A stretch of 64,000 nt of DNA from Erythrobacter aureus. GTDB lineage: Bacteria > Pseudomonadota > Alphaproteobacteria > Sphingomonadales > Sphingomonadaceae. Position 1 is the first letter of the stretch. Every line of letters begins with the position of its first letter. The stretch covers positions 846,501 through 910,500 of the forward strand of contig NZ_CP031357.1 in NCBI RefSeq assembly GCF_003355455.1. Direction: 5' to 3'. The position numbers were made by a program, and so were the translations under genes. Positions 11,326 through 19,465 of this stretch are shown one piece after another. The notes beneath the pieces are model-generated. The model searched no databases. It saw only the letters and a program-made list of their open reading frames with translations, and was not told the DNA's origin.

Positions 11326-11856
11326 TCAGTCTGCTTTCTCTACGAGCGCGGACAGCTTCTTGAGCCCGCGATGGATGTTCACTTTGACCAGGCTTTCGCT
11401 CTGGCCGGTCTTGGCCGAGGCTTCCGCGATCGAAAGCCCCTCGATTTTGACGAGTTCGATGACCTCGCTCTGCTTTTCCGGCAGGTGGACGAACAGCCGT
11501 TCCAGGCTCATCCGCGCCATCACGGCCTCTTCCTCGCTGTCCTCGGCGGCGTCGTGATCGCCCAGCTCGTCTTCCGCCTTGCGATAGACCTTGCGCAGGT
11601 GGTCGATCCAGCGATAGCGCGCGATCGCCGCCAGCCAGGGCAGGAAGGCGCGGGTCGGATCCCAGGTCGCGCGCTTGGCGTGTACGGCCATCATCACCTC
11701 CTGGACCAGATCGTCGAGCTGCGCCGGGGCGACCCGGCGGCGGAAATACCGTTCGAGCCACAGCTGGATTTCGGCGAGGAGAACGCGATAGGCGTTGGCG
11801 TCGCCCTTTTGCGAGGCGGCCATAAGCTGGGCGAGGCTGGCTTCGTCGGCGATCAT
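11326..11856 (-). CDS. sigF: ECF sigma factor, SigF type
   Basis: A 176-residue extracytoplasmic-function sigma factor. Region 2 covers about residues 20-90, with LDDLVQEVMMAVH and an FLPWLAAIARYRWIDHLRK stretch. Region 4 near residues 120-172 has LPEKQSEVIELVKIEGLSIAEA and a helix-turn-helix. A strong GGGGAGAG site precedes ATG 11856. It sits directly upstream of nrsF, its presumed inhibitor, and downstream of doxX and bufA1. Transcription from the bufA1 promoter would therefore autoregulate it. Expected targets are the two divergent bufferin promoters at 12733-12809. Confidence 0.92.
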   Translation of the reverse strand: MIADEASLAQLMAASQKGDANAYRVLLAEIQLWLERYFRRRVAPAQLDDLVQEVMMAVHAKRATWDPTRAFLPWLAAIARYRWIDHLRKVYRKAEDELGDHDAAEDSEEEAVMARMSLERLFVHLPEKQSEVIELVKIEGLSIAEASAKTGQSESLVKVNIHRGLKKLSALVEKAD

Positions 11857-11886
11857 CGCGTTTCTCTCCCCGGAACCGGCAGGCTA

Positions 11887-12345
11887 TCAGCTGGCGCGGC
11901 GCGAGGCGAGCAGCGCGTCGAGCGAGAACAGCCCGCCGCCGCGCGAAACGAGTATCGTCGCCATGGCGACCCACAAGATATGCTTCTGCCACCAGGCTTC
12001 GGGAAAGACGAAGATCTGGATCACCAGCGTCATGATCAGCAGCGATAGCGCCGAAAACCGCGAAAAAATGCCGAGCACCAGCAAGATGGGGAAGAGGTGC
12101 TCGGCATAGGTGGCCATCGGGGTCGCGATGGTCGGGGGGATGGGCAGGCCCGGATATTCGTACTCGAACAGGAAATAGGCCTGATCGCTGATCGAGAGCA
12201 GCGAACCGTCCTCGACCTTGGTGCGGCCCGAGCGCCAGAAAATCCCGGCGAGGGCCACACGGGTAAGCAGCAGGGCAAGCCCTTCCGGCACGCGCGAGGC
12301 GAGCCAGGCGGCAAGGTGATCGTAGCGGGCGAGTAGCGTCTGCAT
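11887..12345 (-). CDS. DoxX family membrane protein of the bufferin/SigF operon
   Basis: A 152-residue DoxX-like protein with four hydrophobic helices (for example LALLLTRVALAGIFW and LFPILLVLGIFSRFSALSLLIM). DoxX proteins often accompany DUF692/DUF2063 bufferin operons and are regarded as membrane redox or quinone-linked partners, but their exact role is unknown. Here the gene lies 32 bases downstream of bufA1 and 30 bases upstream of sigF on the same strand. A role in maturation, export or turnover of the bufferin is an inference from that context. Confidence 0.88.
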   Translation of the reverse strand: MQTLLARYDHLAAWLASRVPEGLALLLTRVALAGIFWRSGRTKVEDGSLLSISDQAYFLFEYEYPGLPIPPTIATPMATYAEHLFPILLVLGIFSRFSALSLLIMTLVIQIFVFPEAWWQKHILWVAMATILVSRGGGLFSLDALLASRRAS

Positions 12346-12377
12346 GGCTTAGCTCGTGTGGCTGGGAGCGGGATCGG

Positions 12378-12665
12378 TCAGCGCTTGATGGCGGTCAGCG
12401 AACCCTTGCCCTTTGGGGTGGAGATCTTCTCGCAACTGCCCTTGGGGACGAGCTTCCAGGCATTGCCCTGGTAATCGCGGGTGGAGGTGCCGGCGCAGCT
12501 TGTGCCCGGGCCGGCGGCGCAGTCGTTCTCGCCGGCCTTGGCGACACCGTAGCATTTTTCCATCGCGGGTTTCTTCTGCGCGGCGGCGGGGGTGGCGGCA
12601 AGACCGGCGGCGACGCTGGCGGACAGCGCCATACCGGCGAGACGGGCAATCGATTGGGTGTTCAT
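12378..12665 (-). CDS. bufA1: BufA1-type bufferin precursor peptide (DUF2282)
   Basis: A 95-residue exported peptide. The start at 12665 opens a signal peptide of about 30 residues ending ATPAAAQ. The mature part matches DUF2282, now linked to copper-binding bufferins: EKCYGVAKAGENDCAAG, then TSCAGTSTRDYQGNAWKLV and KGSCEK, with four cysteines. In studied bufferins an MNIO enzyme converts cysteines of the precursor to thiooxazoles. Its own strand carries no MNIO gene; the enzyme is in the divergent operon. A SigF-like promoter lies about 70 bases upstream. Confidence 0.9.
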   Translation of the reverse strand: MNTQSIARLAGMALSASVAAGLAATPAAAQKKPAMEKCYGVAKAGENDCAAGPGTSCAGTSTRDYQGNAWKLVPKGSCEKISTPKGKGSLTAIKR

Positions 12666-12732
12666 GTCGGTATCTCTCTCGAAAACATCACTTGGGGGGC
12701 GCCCCGGCAAAAACGCCGGAACTGGCCTGTCA

Positions 12733-12758
12733 TTCGGGCGCATGCCGGGCGTTGTTAC
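12733..12758 (-). promoter_or_regulatory. Candidate SigF promoter for bufA1-doxX-sigF-nrsF
   Basis: Read on the minus strand, this is GTAACA (12753-12758), 16 bases, then CGAA (12733-12736). It differs by one base in the -35 element from the SigF consensus GTAACC-N16-CGAA that I recall from Caulobacter. Transcription would start near 12727, leaving a leader of about 60 bases before bufA1. The leader contains a small hairpin with arms 12704-12708 and 12715-12719. Confidence 0.7.
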
Positions 12759-12783
12759 AGCGCGACGAAAAAATTTCGGCGGT

Positions 12784-12809
12784 GTAACCGGAGCGGGCCA
12801 GCGGGCGAA
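12784..12809 (+). promoter_or_regulatory. Candidate SigF promoter for bufA2-bufB-bufC
   Basis: GTAACC at 12784-12789, exactly 16 bases, then CGAA at 12806-12809: a full match to the Caulobacter SigF consensus as recalled. The expected start near 12816 gives a leader of about 45 bases before the bufA2 ATG at 12862. It is back to back with the bufA1 promoter, the two -35 elements being 25 bases apart. Confidence 0.75.
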
Positions 12810-12861
12810 TGACCCTCGTGTGCGCAGTCCCGCGCATCACGATCAAAAGGGATCACGTCCA

Positions 12862-13143
12862 ATGACCGCCATTCGCAAACCCGCCGCCGCTGCCGCAGCA
12901 GCCTTCGCGCTTTCCTCCATGGCAGCTTTCGCTGCCGAACCGCCCGCCGGCAGCACCGGCCGTGCGCTCGGCGCGGAAGACACCGTCCATTGCTACGGCG
13001 TGCATTCGTGCAAGGGACAGGCCGACTGCGCGACCACCGAGAATGCCTGCAAGGGCCAGAACGACTGCAAGGGCCACGGCTTCAAGGCGATGAAGGCGGG
13101 CGATTGTCTCGCCAAGGGCGGCACGATCGGCGACCTCGGCTGA
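12862..13143 (+). CDS. bufA2: BufA2-type bufferin precursor peptide
   Basis: A 93-residue exported peptide with an alanine-rich signal (residues 1 to about 25, cleavage near AAFAAE). The mature region has six cysteines: HCYGVHSCKGQADC, then ENACKGQNDCKGHGF and KAGDCLAKGG. The CYGV-SCKG and ACKGQNDCKG repeats are those of the BufA2 family, distinct from the four-cysteine BufA1 type. The start codon has AAGGGA upstream. It leads the operon with bufB and bufC, and a SigF-like promoter lies 53 bases upstream of the start. The product is probably a post-translationally modified, copper-binding peptide. Confidence 0.9.
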   Translation: MTAIRKPAAAAAAAFALSSMAAFAAEPPAGSTGRALGAEDTVHCYGVHSCKGQADCATTENACKGQNDCKGHGFKAMKAGDCLAKGGTIGDLG

Positions 13144-13182
13144 TCCCCTCCCTTGCGGTTTCGGGCCGCAGGCTCGAAGCGA

Positions 13183-13220
13183 GGCCCGGCAGGCCTCTGT
13201 TCCCGCAACTCTGCCGGGCC
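13183..13220 (+). promoter_or_regulatory. Intercistronic hairpin between bufA2 and bufB
   Basis: A perfect 10-base inverted repeat, GGCCCGGCAG (13183-13192) and CTGCCGGGCC (13211-13220), with an 18-base loop. No T-run follows, so it is not a typical terminator. A processing or stabilising hairpin, or a leaky attenuator, would let the small precursor be made in excess of the enzyme. The bufB Shine-Dalgarno lies 22 bases after it. Confidence 0.6.
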
Positions 13221-13250
13221 ACCCCTCCCAAGCCCGATCATGGAGAATGC

Positions 13251-14087
13251 ATGAGCGCGATTGCCCCTTTCGACGGTTTCGGCCTCGGCCTCCGGCGGAC
13301 GCATTACGCCGATTTTCTCGATGGCGAGGTCGAGGTGGATTTCGTCGAGGTCATCTCCGAGAATTACATGGTCGAGGGCGGCAAGCCGCTGCGCGTGCTC
13401 GAACAGGTGCGCGAAAAGCACCCGGTGATCCTTCACGGCGTGTCGATGTCGATCGGATCCGCGCAAGGGTTGGATGAAGATCACCTCTCGCGGCTGCGCA
13501 CGCTCGCCAACCGGATCGACCCGCTCTGGATTTCCGATCACCTGTGCTGGACCCGCACAAGCGCGCATAACAGCCACGACCTCCTGCCGCTGCCGCTAAC
13601 GACCGAAGCGCTCGACGTCGTCTGCGCCAATATCGACCGCGCGCAGGACGCGCTTGGGCGACCGATGCTGTTCGAAAACCCGTCGAGCTATCTCACCTTT
13701 CCCGAAGACGAGATGGCCGAATGGGAATTCCTGTCGGAGATGGCGCATCGTACGGGATGCTACCTGCTGCTGGACATCAACAACGTCTATGTCAGCGCGC
13801 ATAATCACGGGTTCTCGGCGCGCGACTACATCGCCGGGCTCCCGCTCGACCGGGTGCGCCAGATCCATCTGGCAGGGCACGAACCGGGCGAGATCATCAT
13901 CGACACGCACGACCGCGCGGTGAGCGACGGCGTATGGGAGCTTTATGTGGATACGATCGCGCAGCTCGGGCCGGTCGCGACGATGATCGAGCGCGACGAC
14001 AAGATCCCGCCGCTGGACGAGCTGCTCGCCGAACTCGAGCTTGCGCGATCGCTGGGGCGGGGCAATGCGGGGGCGATCGCGGCATGA
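13251..14087 (+). CDS. bufB: MNIO family iron enzyme (DUF692), bufferin-modifying
   Basis: A 278-residue DUF692 TIM-barrel protein, full length for the multinuclear non-heme iron oxidative enzymes. Candidate metal ligands are H62 (LHGVSMS), D96/H97 (ISDHLCW), E142 (FENPSSY), D175/N178/H184 (LLLDINNVYVSAHNH), H206/H210/E211 (IHLAGHE), D218/H220 and E248. The ATG at 13251 has GGAG 6 bases upstream. Family members modify peptide cysteines with their DUF2063 partner. Here it overlaps bufC (ATGA) and follows bufA2, so BufA2 is the likely substrate; BufA1 may be a second. Confidence 0.93.
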   Translation: MSAIAPFDGFGLGLRRTHYADFLDGEVEVDFVEVISENYMVEGGKPLRVLEQVREKHPVILHGVSMSIGSAQGLDEDHLSRLRTLANRIDPLWISDHLCWTRTSAHNSHDLLPLPLTTEALDVVCANIDRAQDALGRPMLFENPSSYLTFPEDEMAEWEFLSEMAHRTGCYLLLDINNVYVSAHNHGFSARDYIAGLPLDRVRQIHLAGHEPGEIIIDTHDRAVSDGVWELYVDTIAQLGPVATMIERDDKIPPLDELLAELELARSLGRGNAGAIAA

Positions 14088-14935
14088 CCGGCCTTGCCCA
14101 GCGACAGGCGGCCTTTCTCGGCGCGATCCTCGACGACGAGGCACCTTTGCCAACGGGCTGGGGCGACGAACGCGCGCCTGGCCTCGCGATCTATCGCAAC
14201 AATTACCGCTCCTCGCTGGTGAAAGCGCTGCGCTCGACCTTCGAGATGACCGAGCGGCTGGTCGGCGAAGATGCGTTCCGCCGTGCCGCCGCGCATCACT
14301 GCATCATGTATCCGCCGCGAAGCTGGACTCTGGACCTCGCCGGGAAGGGCTTTCCCGAAACCTGCACCGAGCTATTCACATACGATCCCGATGTGGCCGA
14401 ACTGGCTGCGCTCGAATGGGCGATGCACGAGGCATTTGTTGCGCGAAACGCAAAGCCGCTGACCACCGCCGGTTTCGGGGAGGCCTGCGCCACATTCACC
14501 GAAGGCGACTGGGAAGGCCTTACACTAACCTTGGTGCCCGACCTGCGCGTGGTTGGCGCAAGCCATGATCTCGTTCGCCTCTGGTCTTCCCTCGCAGCCG
14601 ATACCGCGAAACCGGATGTGGTCCCGTTCGGAGAGGCGCAATGTGCGATCGTCTGGCGCGAGGGTGAACGACCCGTCTTCGCTCTTCGCCCGGCATGGGA
14701 AGGCGCGGCGCTGGACGCGTTTCACAGGGGCGCGACATTCGGCGAAGTCTGCGCGGCGCTGATCGAAACACTGGGCGACGAGGCGGCGATCGCCGAAGCC
14801 GGCGCAATGCTGGCCCGATGGGTCGGCGAAGGGCTGATCGACAAACTGGCTCAGGGGGTGGAAACCTCGTCCGCCGTGACCCCGCTCTCGCCCTTCGCGT
14901 CCGAATCATCCGACTCGTCCTTGTCGGTCCGGTAA
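14084..14935 (+). CDS. bufC: DUF2063 partner protein of the MNIO enzyme
   Basis: A 283-residue protein. The N-terminal DUF2063 domain (about residues 8-95) shows the typical LAIYRNNYRSSLVKAL and YPPRSWTLDL blocks; the C-terminal part is the less conserved substrate-docking region. The start overlaps the bufB stop (ATGA). DUF2063 proteins bind the leader of bufferin-like precursors and present it to the MNIO enzyme. The last 28 codons overlap, in antisense, the 3-prime end of the S9 peptidase gene, and the serine-rich end (FASESSDSSLSVR) looks unlike the family. Confidence 0.9.
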   Translation: MTGLAQRQAAFLGAILDDEAPLPTGWGDERAPGLAIYRNNYRSSLVKALRSTFEMTERLVGEDAFRRAAAHHCIMYPPRSWTLDLAGKGFPETCTELFTYDPDVAELAALEWAMHEAFVARNAKPLTTAGFGEACATFTEGDWEGLTLTLVPDLRVVGASHDLVRLWSSLAADTAKPDVVPFGEAQCAIVWREGERPVFALRPAWEGAALDAFHRGATFGEVCAALIETLGDEAAIAEAGAMLARWVGEGLIDKLAQGVETSSAVTPLSPFASESSDSSLSVR

Positions 14936-16947
14936 CGGTCGAACCAGGCGAGGATGTTCTCGGTCTTGGCAATCAGGCGCGATGGCCGCGAGGCAATGCC
15001 ATGCGAACTGCCCGGTACGCGAATAAGCATGGTGTCGACGCCGCGCAGCTTCAGCGCCTGGTAGAACTGCTCGCTCTCGGTGATCGGCGTGCGGTGGTCT
15101 TCCTCGCCCGTCAGCAACATGGTCGGCGTGGTGACATTGCCGACCAGGCTCAGCGGCGAGCGCTTCCAGTAATGCATCGGGTCCTCCCACGGCAGGGCAG
15201 GGAACTGGTGATAGGTCTGGAAGATATAGCTATCTGCCGTCAGTGTCTTCGATAGCCAGTTGATCACCGGCTTGGCCGCCACCGCCGCATTGAAACGGTC
15301 GGTCAGCCCGACGAGATAGGCGGTGGCGATCCCGCCTGCCGAACCGCCGGTGACGAAGAGATTGTCCTCGTCGATAAAGCCTTTCGCGATCATCGCATCG
15401 ACGCCCGACATGTGATCGGCGGCGTCCTCCTCGCTCGAATACTTGTGCTCGAGCAGCAAAGCGAAATCCTCGCCATAGGAGGTCGAACCGCGATGGTTGT
15501 CGTAGAAAACGACGTAGCCCTCGGCGGCATATCGCTGCACCTCGGCGCTGAAATGCGGACCATAGGCGGCATGGGGGCCGCCATGGATCTCAAGGATCAG
15601 CGGGTATTTCTTCCCCGGGTCGAAGCCGGGGGGCGTGACGTACCAGCCCTGGATCTCGGTGCCGTCGAAACTCGAGTTATAGGTGATCTCGTGCACTTCG
15701 CCGAGCGTTCTGTGGGCGAGGAGGTCCTCGTTCAGGGCCGTAAGCTGGCGACTGCGGTTGCCGCTGCGCACGGCGAGATCGGCGGGCCGTTGGCTGGTCC
15801 CCGCGGTCCAGGCCAGCGTGCCGTTGGCCGCAACATCGTAAGTGCCGCTTGTATAGGGACGTCCAAGCGTTGTGCCGCCGAGACCCTCCGCGACCGTTGT
15901 GACACGACCGTCCAGCGATACACGGCCGATCTTCTTCTCGCCGCGATCTTCGAAGGTGAAATAGATCGCGCGATTGCCGCCCCAGCGGATATCGCCGACT
16001 TCGCGATCGAGGCTTTGGGTGAGATTGCGCGCGCCGCTACCATCGGCATTCTTCACGCACACATCGATCTGCCACACCGGTCGCTTGACATTCGGCATGC
16101 AGACGAAAGCCACACGCCCACCGTCGGGAGAAACCTGCGGATTGCCTTCCGCCCCGCTGCCGGAAGTGAATTGGCTGAGCGCGCCTCTGCCGACATCGAC
16201 CGTATAGATGTCGCTCTCGACCGTCTGCAGTTCCCAGCCCTCGTTGCGATTGGCGGAGAAATAGATGCTTCGGCCGTCGCGGCTCCACGATAGCGGCCCC
16301 TCGTGGTCGAAATCGCCTTGGGTCAGCTTGCGCGGCGTGCCGCCATTCGCGGGAACCACGAAGACATGGCGGAAGGCCGGGTCGAGAAAGCCTCGACCAT
16401 CGCGGCGGAACTGGGCGTGATCGATCACCTTGACTGCGGCCGACCATTTGGCGCCTTCAGGCTTTTTCGGCATCTTGGCCAGCGGTTTGCGCTCGGCATC
16501 GACATTGCTGGTAAAGGCGATCCATTGCCCGTCGGGCGACCAGGCCAGGCTGCTCGCACCGCTGTCCAGACTTGCCACCTGCTGAACCTGTCCGCTGTCC
16601 ATCCATCGCGTGTAGATCGCGGCACGGTCGTTGGAGTCGCGCCCGGAATATACAATGCGGCGACCGTCGGGTGACCATTCGGCATGGCTTGCCCCGTCGA
16701 CTACCAGGCGCGGTTCACCACCGACCACGGGGACCATCCAGATCGCCCCCTCGGTCCGGTCGGACATGATGTCGTTCGAGCGGCGGACGAAGAGAACAGT
16801 GCGACCATCGGGCGATATCCTCGGGTCGTCGGCATATTCCAGCGCGAATACGTCCTCGGCGCTGAATGTCGTATCGTCCTGCGCCGCTAGTGGTGCCGCC
16901 GCGATTAGCGGTCCGGCCAAAACCCATGCGCGGAAAAGGCTTCTCAT
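14851..16947 (-). CDS. Secreted S9 family prolyl oligopeptidase-type peptidase
   Basis: A 698-residue peptidase. The ATG at 16947 is preferred because it opens a signal peptide (MRSLFRAWVLAGPLIAA, cleavage near PLAAQ). A seven-bladed beta-propeller region with repeated WSPDG motifs covers about residues 30-400. An alpha/beta hydrolase domain follows, with nucleophile motif GGSAGG, an aspartate in GEEDHRTP and a histidine in SSHG. It is a dipeptidyl or acylaminoacyl peptidase of the periplasm. The acidic C-terminus (DKDESDDSDAKGE) overlaps the end of bufC on the other strand by 85 bases. Confidence 0.93.
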   Translation of the reverse strand: MRSLFRAWVLAGPLIAAAPLAAQDDTTFSAEDVFALEYADDPRISPDGRTVLFVRRSNDIMSDRTEGAIWMVPVVGGEPRLVVDGASHAEWSPDGRRIVYSGRDSNDRAAIYTRWMDSGQVQQVASLDSGASSLAWSPDGQWIAFTSNVDAERKPLAKMPKKPEGAKWSAAVKVIDHAQFRRDGRGFLDPAFRHVFVVPANGGTPRKLTQGDFDHEGPLSWSRDGRSIYFSANRNEGWELQTVESDIYTVDVGRGALSQFTSGSGAEGNPQVSPDGGRVAFVCMPNVKRPVWQIDVCVKNADGSGARNLTQSLDREVGDIRWGGNRAIYFTFEDRGEKKIGRVSLDGRVTTVAEGLGGTTLGRPYTSGTYDVAANGTLAWTAGTSQRPADLAVRSGNRSRQLTALNEDLLAHRTLGEVHEITYNSSFDGTEIQGWYVTPPGFDPGKKYPLILEIHGGPHAAYGPHFSAEVQRYAAEGYVVFYDNHRGSTSYGEDFALLLEHKYSSEEDAADHMSGVDAMIAKGFIDEDNLFVTGGSAGGIATAYLVGLTDRFNAAVAAKPVINWLSKTLTADSYIFQTYHQFPALPWEDPMHYWKRSPLSLVGNVTTPTMLLTGEEDHRTPITESEQFYQALKLRGVDTMLIRVPGSSHGIASRPSRLIAKTENILAWFDRYRTDKDESDDSDAKGESGVTADEVSTP

Positions 16948-16988
16948 CTGCCTGGTCTCCCTATTTCGTGGGATGCGGCGTAGCACAG

Positions 16989-17025
16989 AAAAAGGGGCGC
17001 GGAAGGTCTAATCCCGCGCCCCTTT
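16989..17025 (-). terminator. Rho-independent terminator of the mechanosensitive channel gene
   Basis: A nine-base GC stem with arms 16994-17002 and 17014-17022, followed on the minus strand by a run of five T. It lies 25 bases past the stop of the channel gene at 17050. Confidence 0.8.
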
Positions 17026-17049
17026 AGCGTTCCCGAAAGGGTGTTATGT

Positions 17050-18258
17050 TCAGGCGCCCGGAGGCAAGGGATCGTCCGATTTCGGGGCCGATCCGGCAAG
17101 ATCGCTGTCCATCTGTTCGAGCTTCCTTGCAGCCCAGTCGCGGCCGCCGAGACCGAAAGCGAGCGCGCCTGCGACCGCAATTCCCGCGATGAGGATGGTC
17201 AGCGCATTGGCCGGGATCATTCCGCCGATGCCGGTGAATTGCAGTCCCATGAAGACGAACAGGATGATCGTTGCCCAGCGGACGATGGTGGCCGCAGTGC
17301 CGCTCCCCGCATCGCCCGCTATCAGCCGCGCGAGCAGGTTGGCGATCAGGAAGCCGAAGGCGATGACCACCGCCCCGAAGATTACCCGTCCGCCCAGTTC
17401 TAGCAGTTGATCCAAGATCACGGTCAGTTCGGGAAAACCGAGCAACCGTGTAGCCGCGATGGCGAAGAACAGGATGATCGCGACTTGCACCACGCGGGCG
17501 ATGATGCCCGATGCGGTGGTGCCGTCTCCGACCAGTCCGGTTTCCGCCAGTGCCCGGTCGACGCCAAGGCCCGGCAACACCTCCTTGATGATTTGCACCA
17601 CGAATTTGCTGATCAGATAGCCGATACCCAGCAGCACCGCCGCGGCGATGATATTCGGGATGGCGGCGAAGATCATCTCGAGCATGCGCGAAGCCGGACC
17701 GCTGATCGAATCGATGCCAAGCTGTTCGAGCGCGGCGATCGCCACCGGAATGGCGATCAGGACATAGATGATCGTGCCGATGGTCTTGCTGATCGTGGTG
17801 TTGCCGGTGACATTGTCGACCCCGCCGCGATTGGCCCATTTGTCGAAATCGACCGTTTGCAGCGTCGTCACGACCAGGTCGCGCGCAATCCGTGCAACCA
17901 TCATGCCGATGAAGAAGATCAGGCCCGCCCACAGCAGGTTCGGGAGGAAGGCGACAACATTCTCGAGCAGGCTGTCGATCGGTCCCGCAACACCGCCCAG
18001 TTCGAGGATGTTGAGAATGATCAGCAACCCGAACAGCCAGATCAGTAAGGATACGATCTTGCCGAGCGATTCTCCCAGCGACTGGCCGCTGCCGGTTCCG
18101 CGCTTGAAGAAATCGACAGCGTCGACGAGTTTGGCGAAGGCCCATTTCGCCGCGCGTGCGGCGAGCCAGGTGATGACGAGCGCAACGATGGCCAGCAGGA
18201 TTTTCTCCCCCAGCTCCATCGCCAGCTGTTCGTCGAAACGATAGCGATCGAAAATCAT
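17050..18258 (-). CDS. Mechanosensitive ion channel family protein (TM-helix repeat, CmpX-like)
   Basis: A 402-residue membrane protein. ATG 18258 is chosen because GGGAGAGG precedes it. After a first helix (EKILLAIVALVITWLA) it carries repeated units of the type 'conserved TM helix' (PF05552), such as VVAFLPNLLWAGLIFFIGMMVA and MIFAAIPNIIAAAVLLGIGYL. That repeat is typical of CmpX-like members of the MscS superfamily. The C-terminal soluble MscS domain is short or absent. A role in osmotic or membrane-tension response is inferred from the family. Confidence 0.85.
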   Translation of the reverse strand: MIFDRYRFDEQLAMELGEKILLAIVALVITWLAARAAKWAFAKLVDAVDFFKRGTGSGQSLGESLGKIVSLLIWLFGLLIILNILELGGVAGPIDSLLENVVAFLPNLLWAGLIFFIGMMVARIARDLVVTTLQTVDFDKWANRGGVDNVTGNTTISKTIGTIIYVLIAIPVAIAALEQLGIDSISGPASRMLEMIFAAIPNIIAAAVLLGIGYLISKFVVQIIKEVLPGLGVDRALAETGLVGDGTTASGIIARVVQVAIILFFAIAATRLLGFPELTVILDQLLELGGRVIFGAVVIAFGFLIANLLARLIAGDAGSGTAATIVRWATIILFVFMGLQFTGIGGMIPANALTILIAGIAVAGALAFGLGGRDWAARKLEQMDSDLAGSAPKSDDPLPPGA

Positions 18259-18367
18259 GAAACCTCTCCCCATTGGTTTCCGTAGCGTCAGGGCTATCAC
18301 GGTGTCGGAAATCTACAAAATCCTTGTGGGGGATTGAGTGGATAACTCGCCGTGCTATCCCTCTCGC

Positions 18368-19465
18368 ATGAGAGGATTTTTCACACCGCTAGTCCGCGCT
18401 TTCGCCGCGATTTCGATTTTGTTCGCATATCCTGCGGCGGCGCAGGCCGATCCGGGATGGTCGATCGCCATCCATGGCGGAGCCGGGACCATTGAACGCG
18501 AAAACATGACGGCGGAGCAGGACGCCGCCTATCGCGCGGCGCTGCAGAACGCGCTCGATGCCGGCGCCAAGGTGCTGCGCGAAGGCGGCAGCGCGATGGA
18601 TGCGATCCAGGCGGCGATCGAACCGATGGAGGACGATCCGCTGTTCAACGCCGGACGCGGCGCGGTGCTGACCTGGGATGGCGATATCGAACTCGACGCT
18701 TCGATCATGGACGGGCGCACGCGCGATGCGGGCGCCGTGGCGGGCGTCACCGGTATCCGCCACCCGATCGAGCTTGCCCGAAAGGTGATGACCGACAGCC
18801 CGCATGTCATGCTGGCGGGGGGCGGGGCAGAGGCATTCGCGGCCGAGCAAGGCCTGGAACTGATGCCGCCCGAATGGTTCGAGACCGAGCGGCGCAAGGA
18901 GGCGCTCCAACGGATGAAGGCTCGGAAGCTCTCGGCGATCGACGTCGATGTGAAGTTCGGAACGGTCGGCGCGGTGGCGCTCGACAGCCAGGGCAACATG
19001 GCTGCGGGCACCTCGACCGGCGGGATGACCGGCAAACGCTGGGGTCGGATCGGCGATGCGCCGATCATCGGTGCGGGCACCTATGCCGACAACCGCGCCT
19101 GCGCCGTCTCGGCCACGGGCTGGGGCGAATTCTTCATTCGTGTCGGCGTTGCGCATGAGATCTGCACGCGCCTGCGCTATCGCTATCAGACGGAAATCGG
19201 CGCAGCGCAGGCCGAAGTGCCGCGCGACAGCGAAGGGCAGCCGACCTATATCGTCCATGCCAGCGAGTTCGGGCTCGATGCCGCCCAGGCTCAGGAAGAG
19301 ATCGATGCGGTGATCGCCGAGGTCGGTGCGCTGGGCGGCGACGGCGGCGTCATCGTCGTGACGAGCGAGGGCCATCCGCTGTTCAGCATGAATAGCAGCG
19401 GCATGTATCGCGGCCGCGCCACCAGCGATGGCACGAACGAGGTGGCGATCTACGCCGACGAATAG
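18368..19465 (+). CDS. Isoaspartyl peptidase/L-asparaginase, Ntn-hydrolase type
   Basis: A 365-residue plant-type asparaginase precursor. The ATG at 18368 opens a signal peptide (cleavage near YPAAAQA), so the protein is periplasmic. The N-terminal motif SIAIHGGAG is diagnostic. Autocleavage is expected before T199 in the motif FGTVGAVALD, making T199 the nucleophile of the beta subunit; GTSTGGMTGKRWGRIGD follows. The enzyme removes isoaspartyl residues or hydrolyses asparagine. Its TAG stop abuts that of the convergent beta-lactamase gene with no gap. Confidence 0.95.
   Translation: MRGFFTPLVRAFAAISILFAYPAAAQADPGWSIAIHGGAGTIERENMTAEQDAAYRAALQNALDAGAKVLREGGSAMDAIQAAIEPMEDDPLFNAGRGAVLTWDGDIELDASIMDGRTRDAGAVAGVTGIRHPIELARKVMTDSPHVMLAGGGAEAFAAEQGLELMPPEWFETERRKEALQRMKARKLSAIDVDVKFGTVGAVALDSQGNMAAGTSTGGMTGKRWGRIGDAPIIGAGTYADNRACAVSATGWGEFFIRVGVAHEICTRLRYRYQTEIGAAQAEVPRDSEGQPTYIVHASEFGLDAAQAQEEIDAVIAEVGALGGDGGVIVVTSEGHPLFSMNSSGMYRGRATSDGTNEVAIYADE

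Noticed and set aside
13183..13220. The bufA2-bufB hairpin as a true terminator
   Set aside because: No T-run follows, and the enzyme genes downstream have no other visible promoter.
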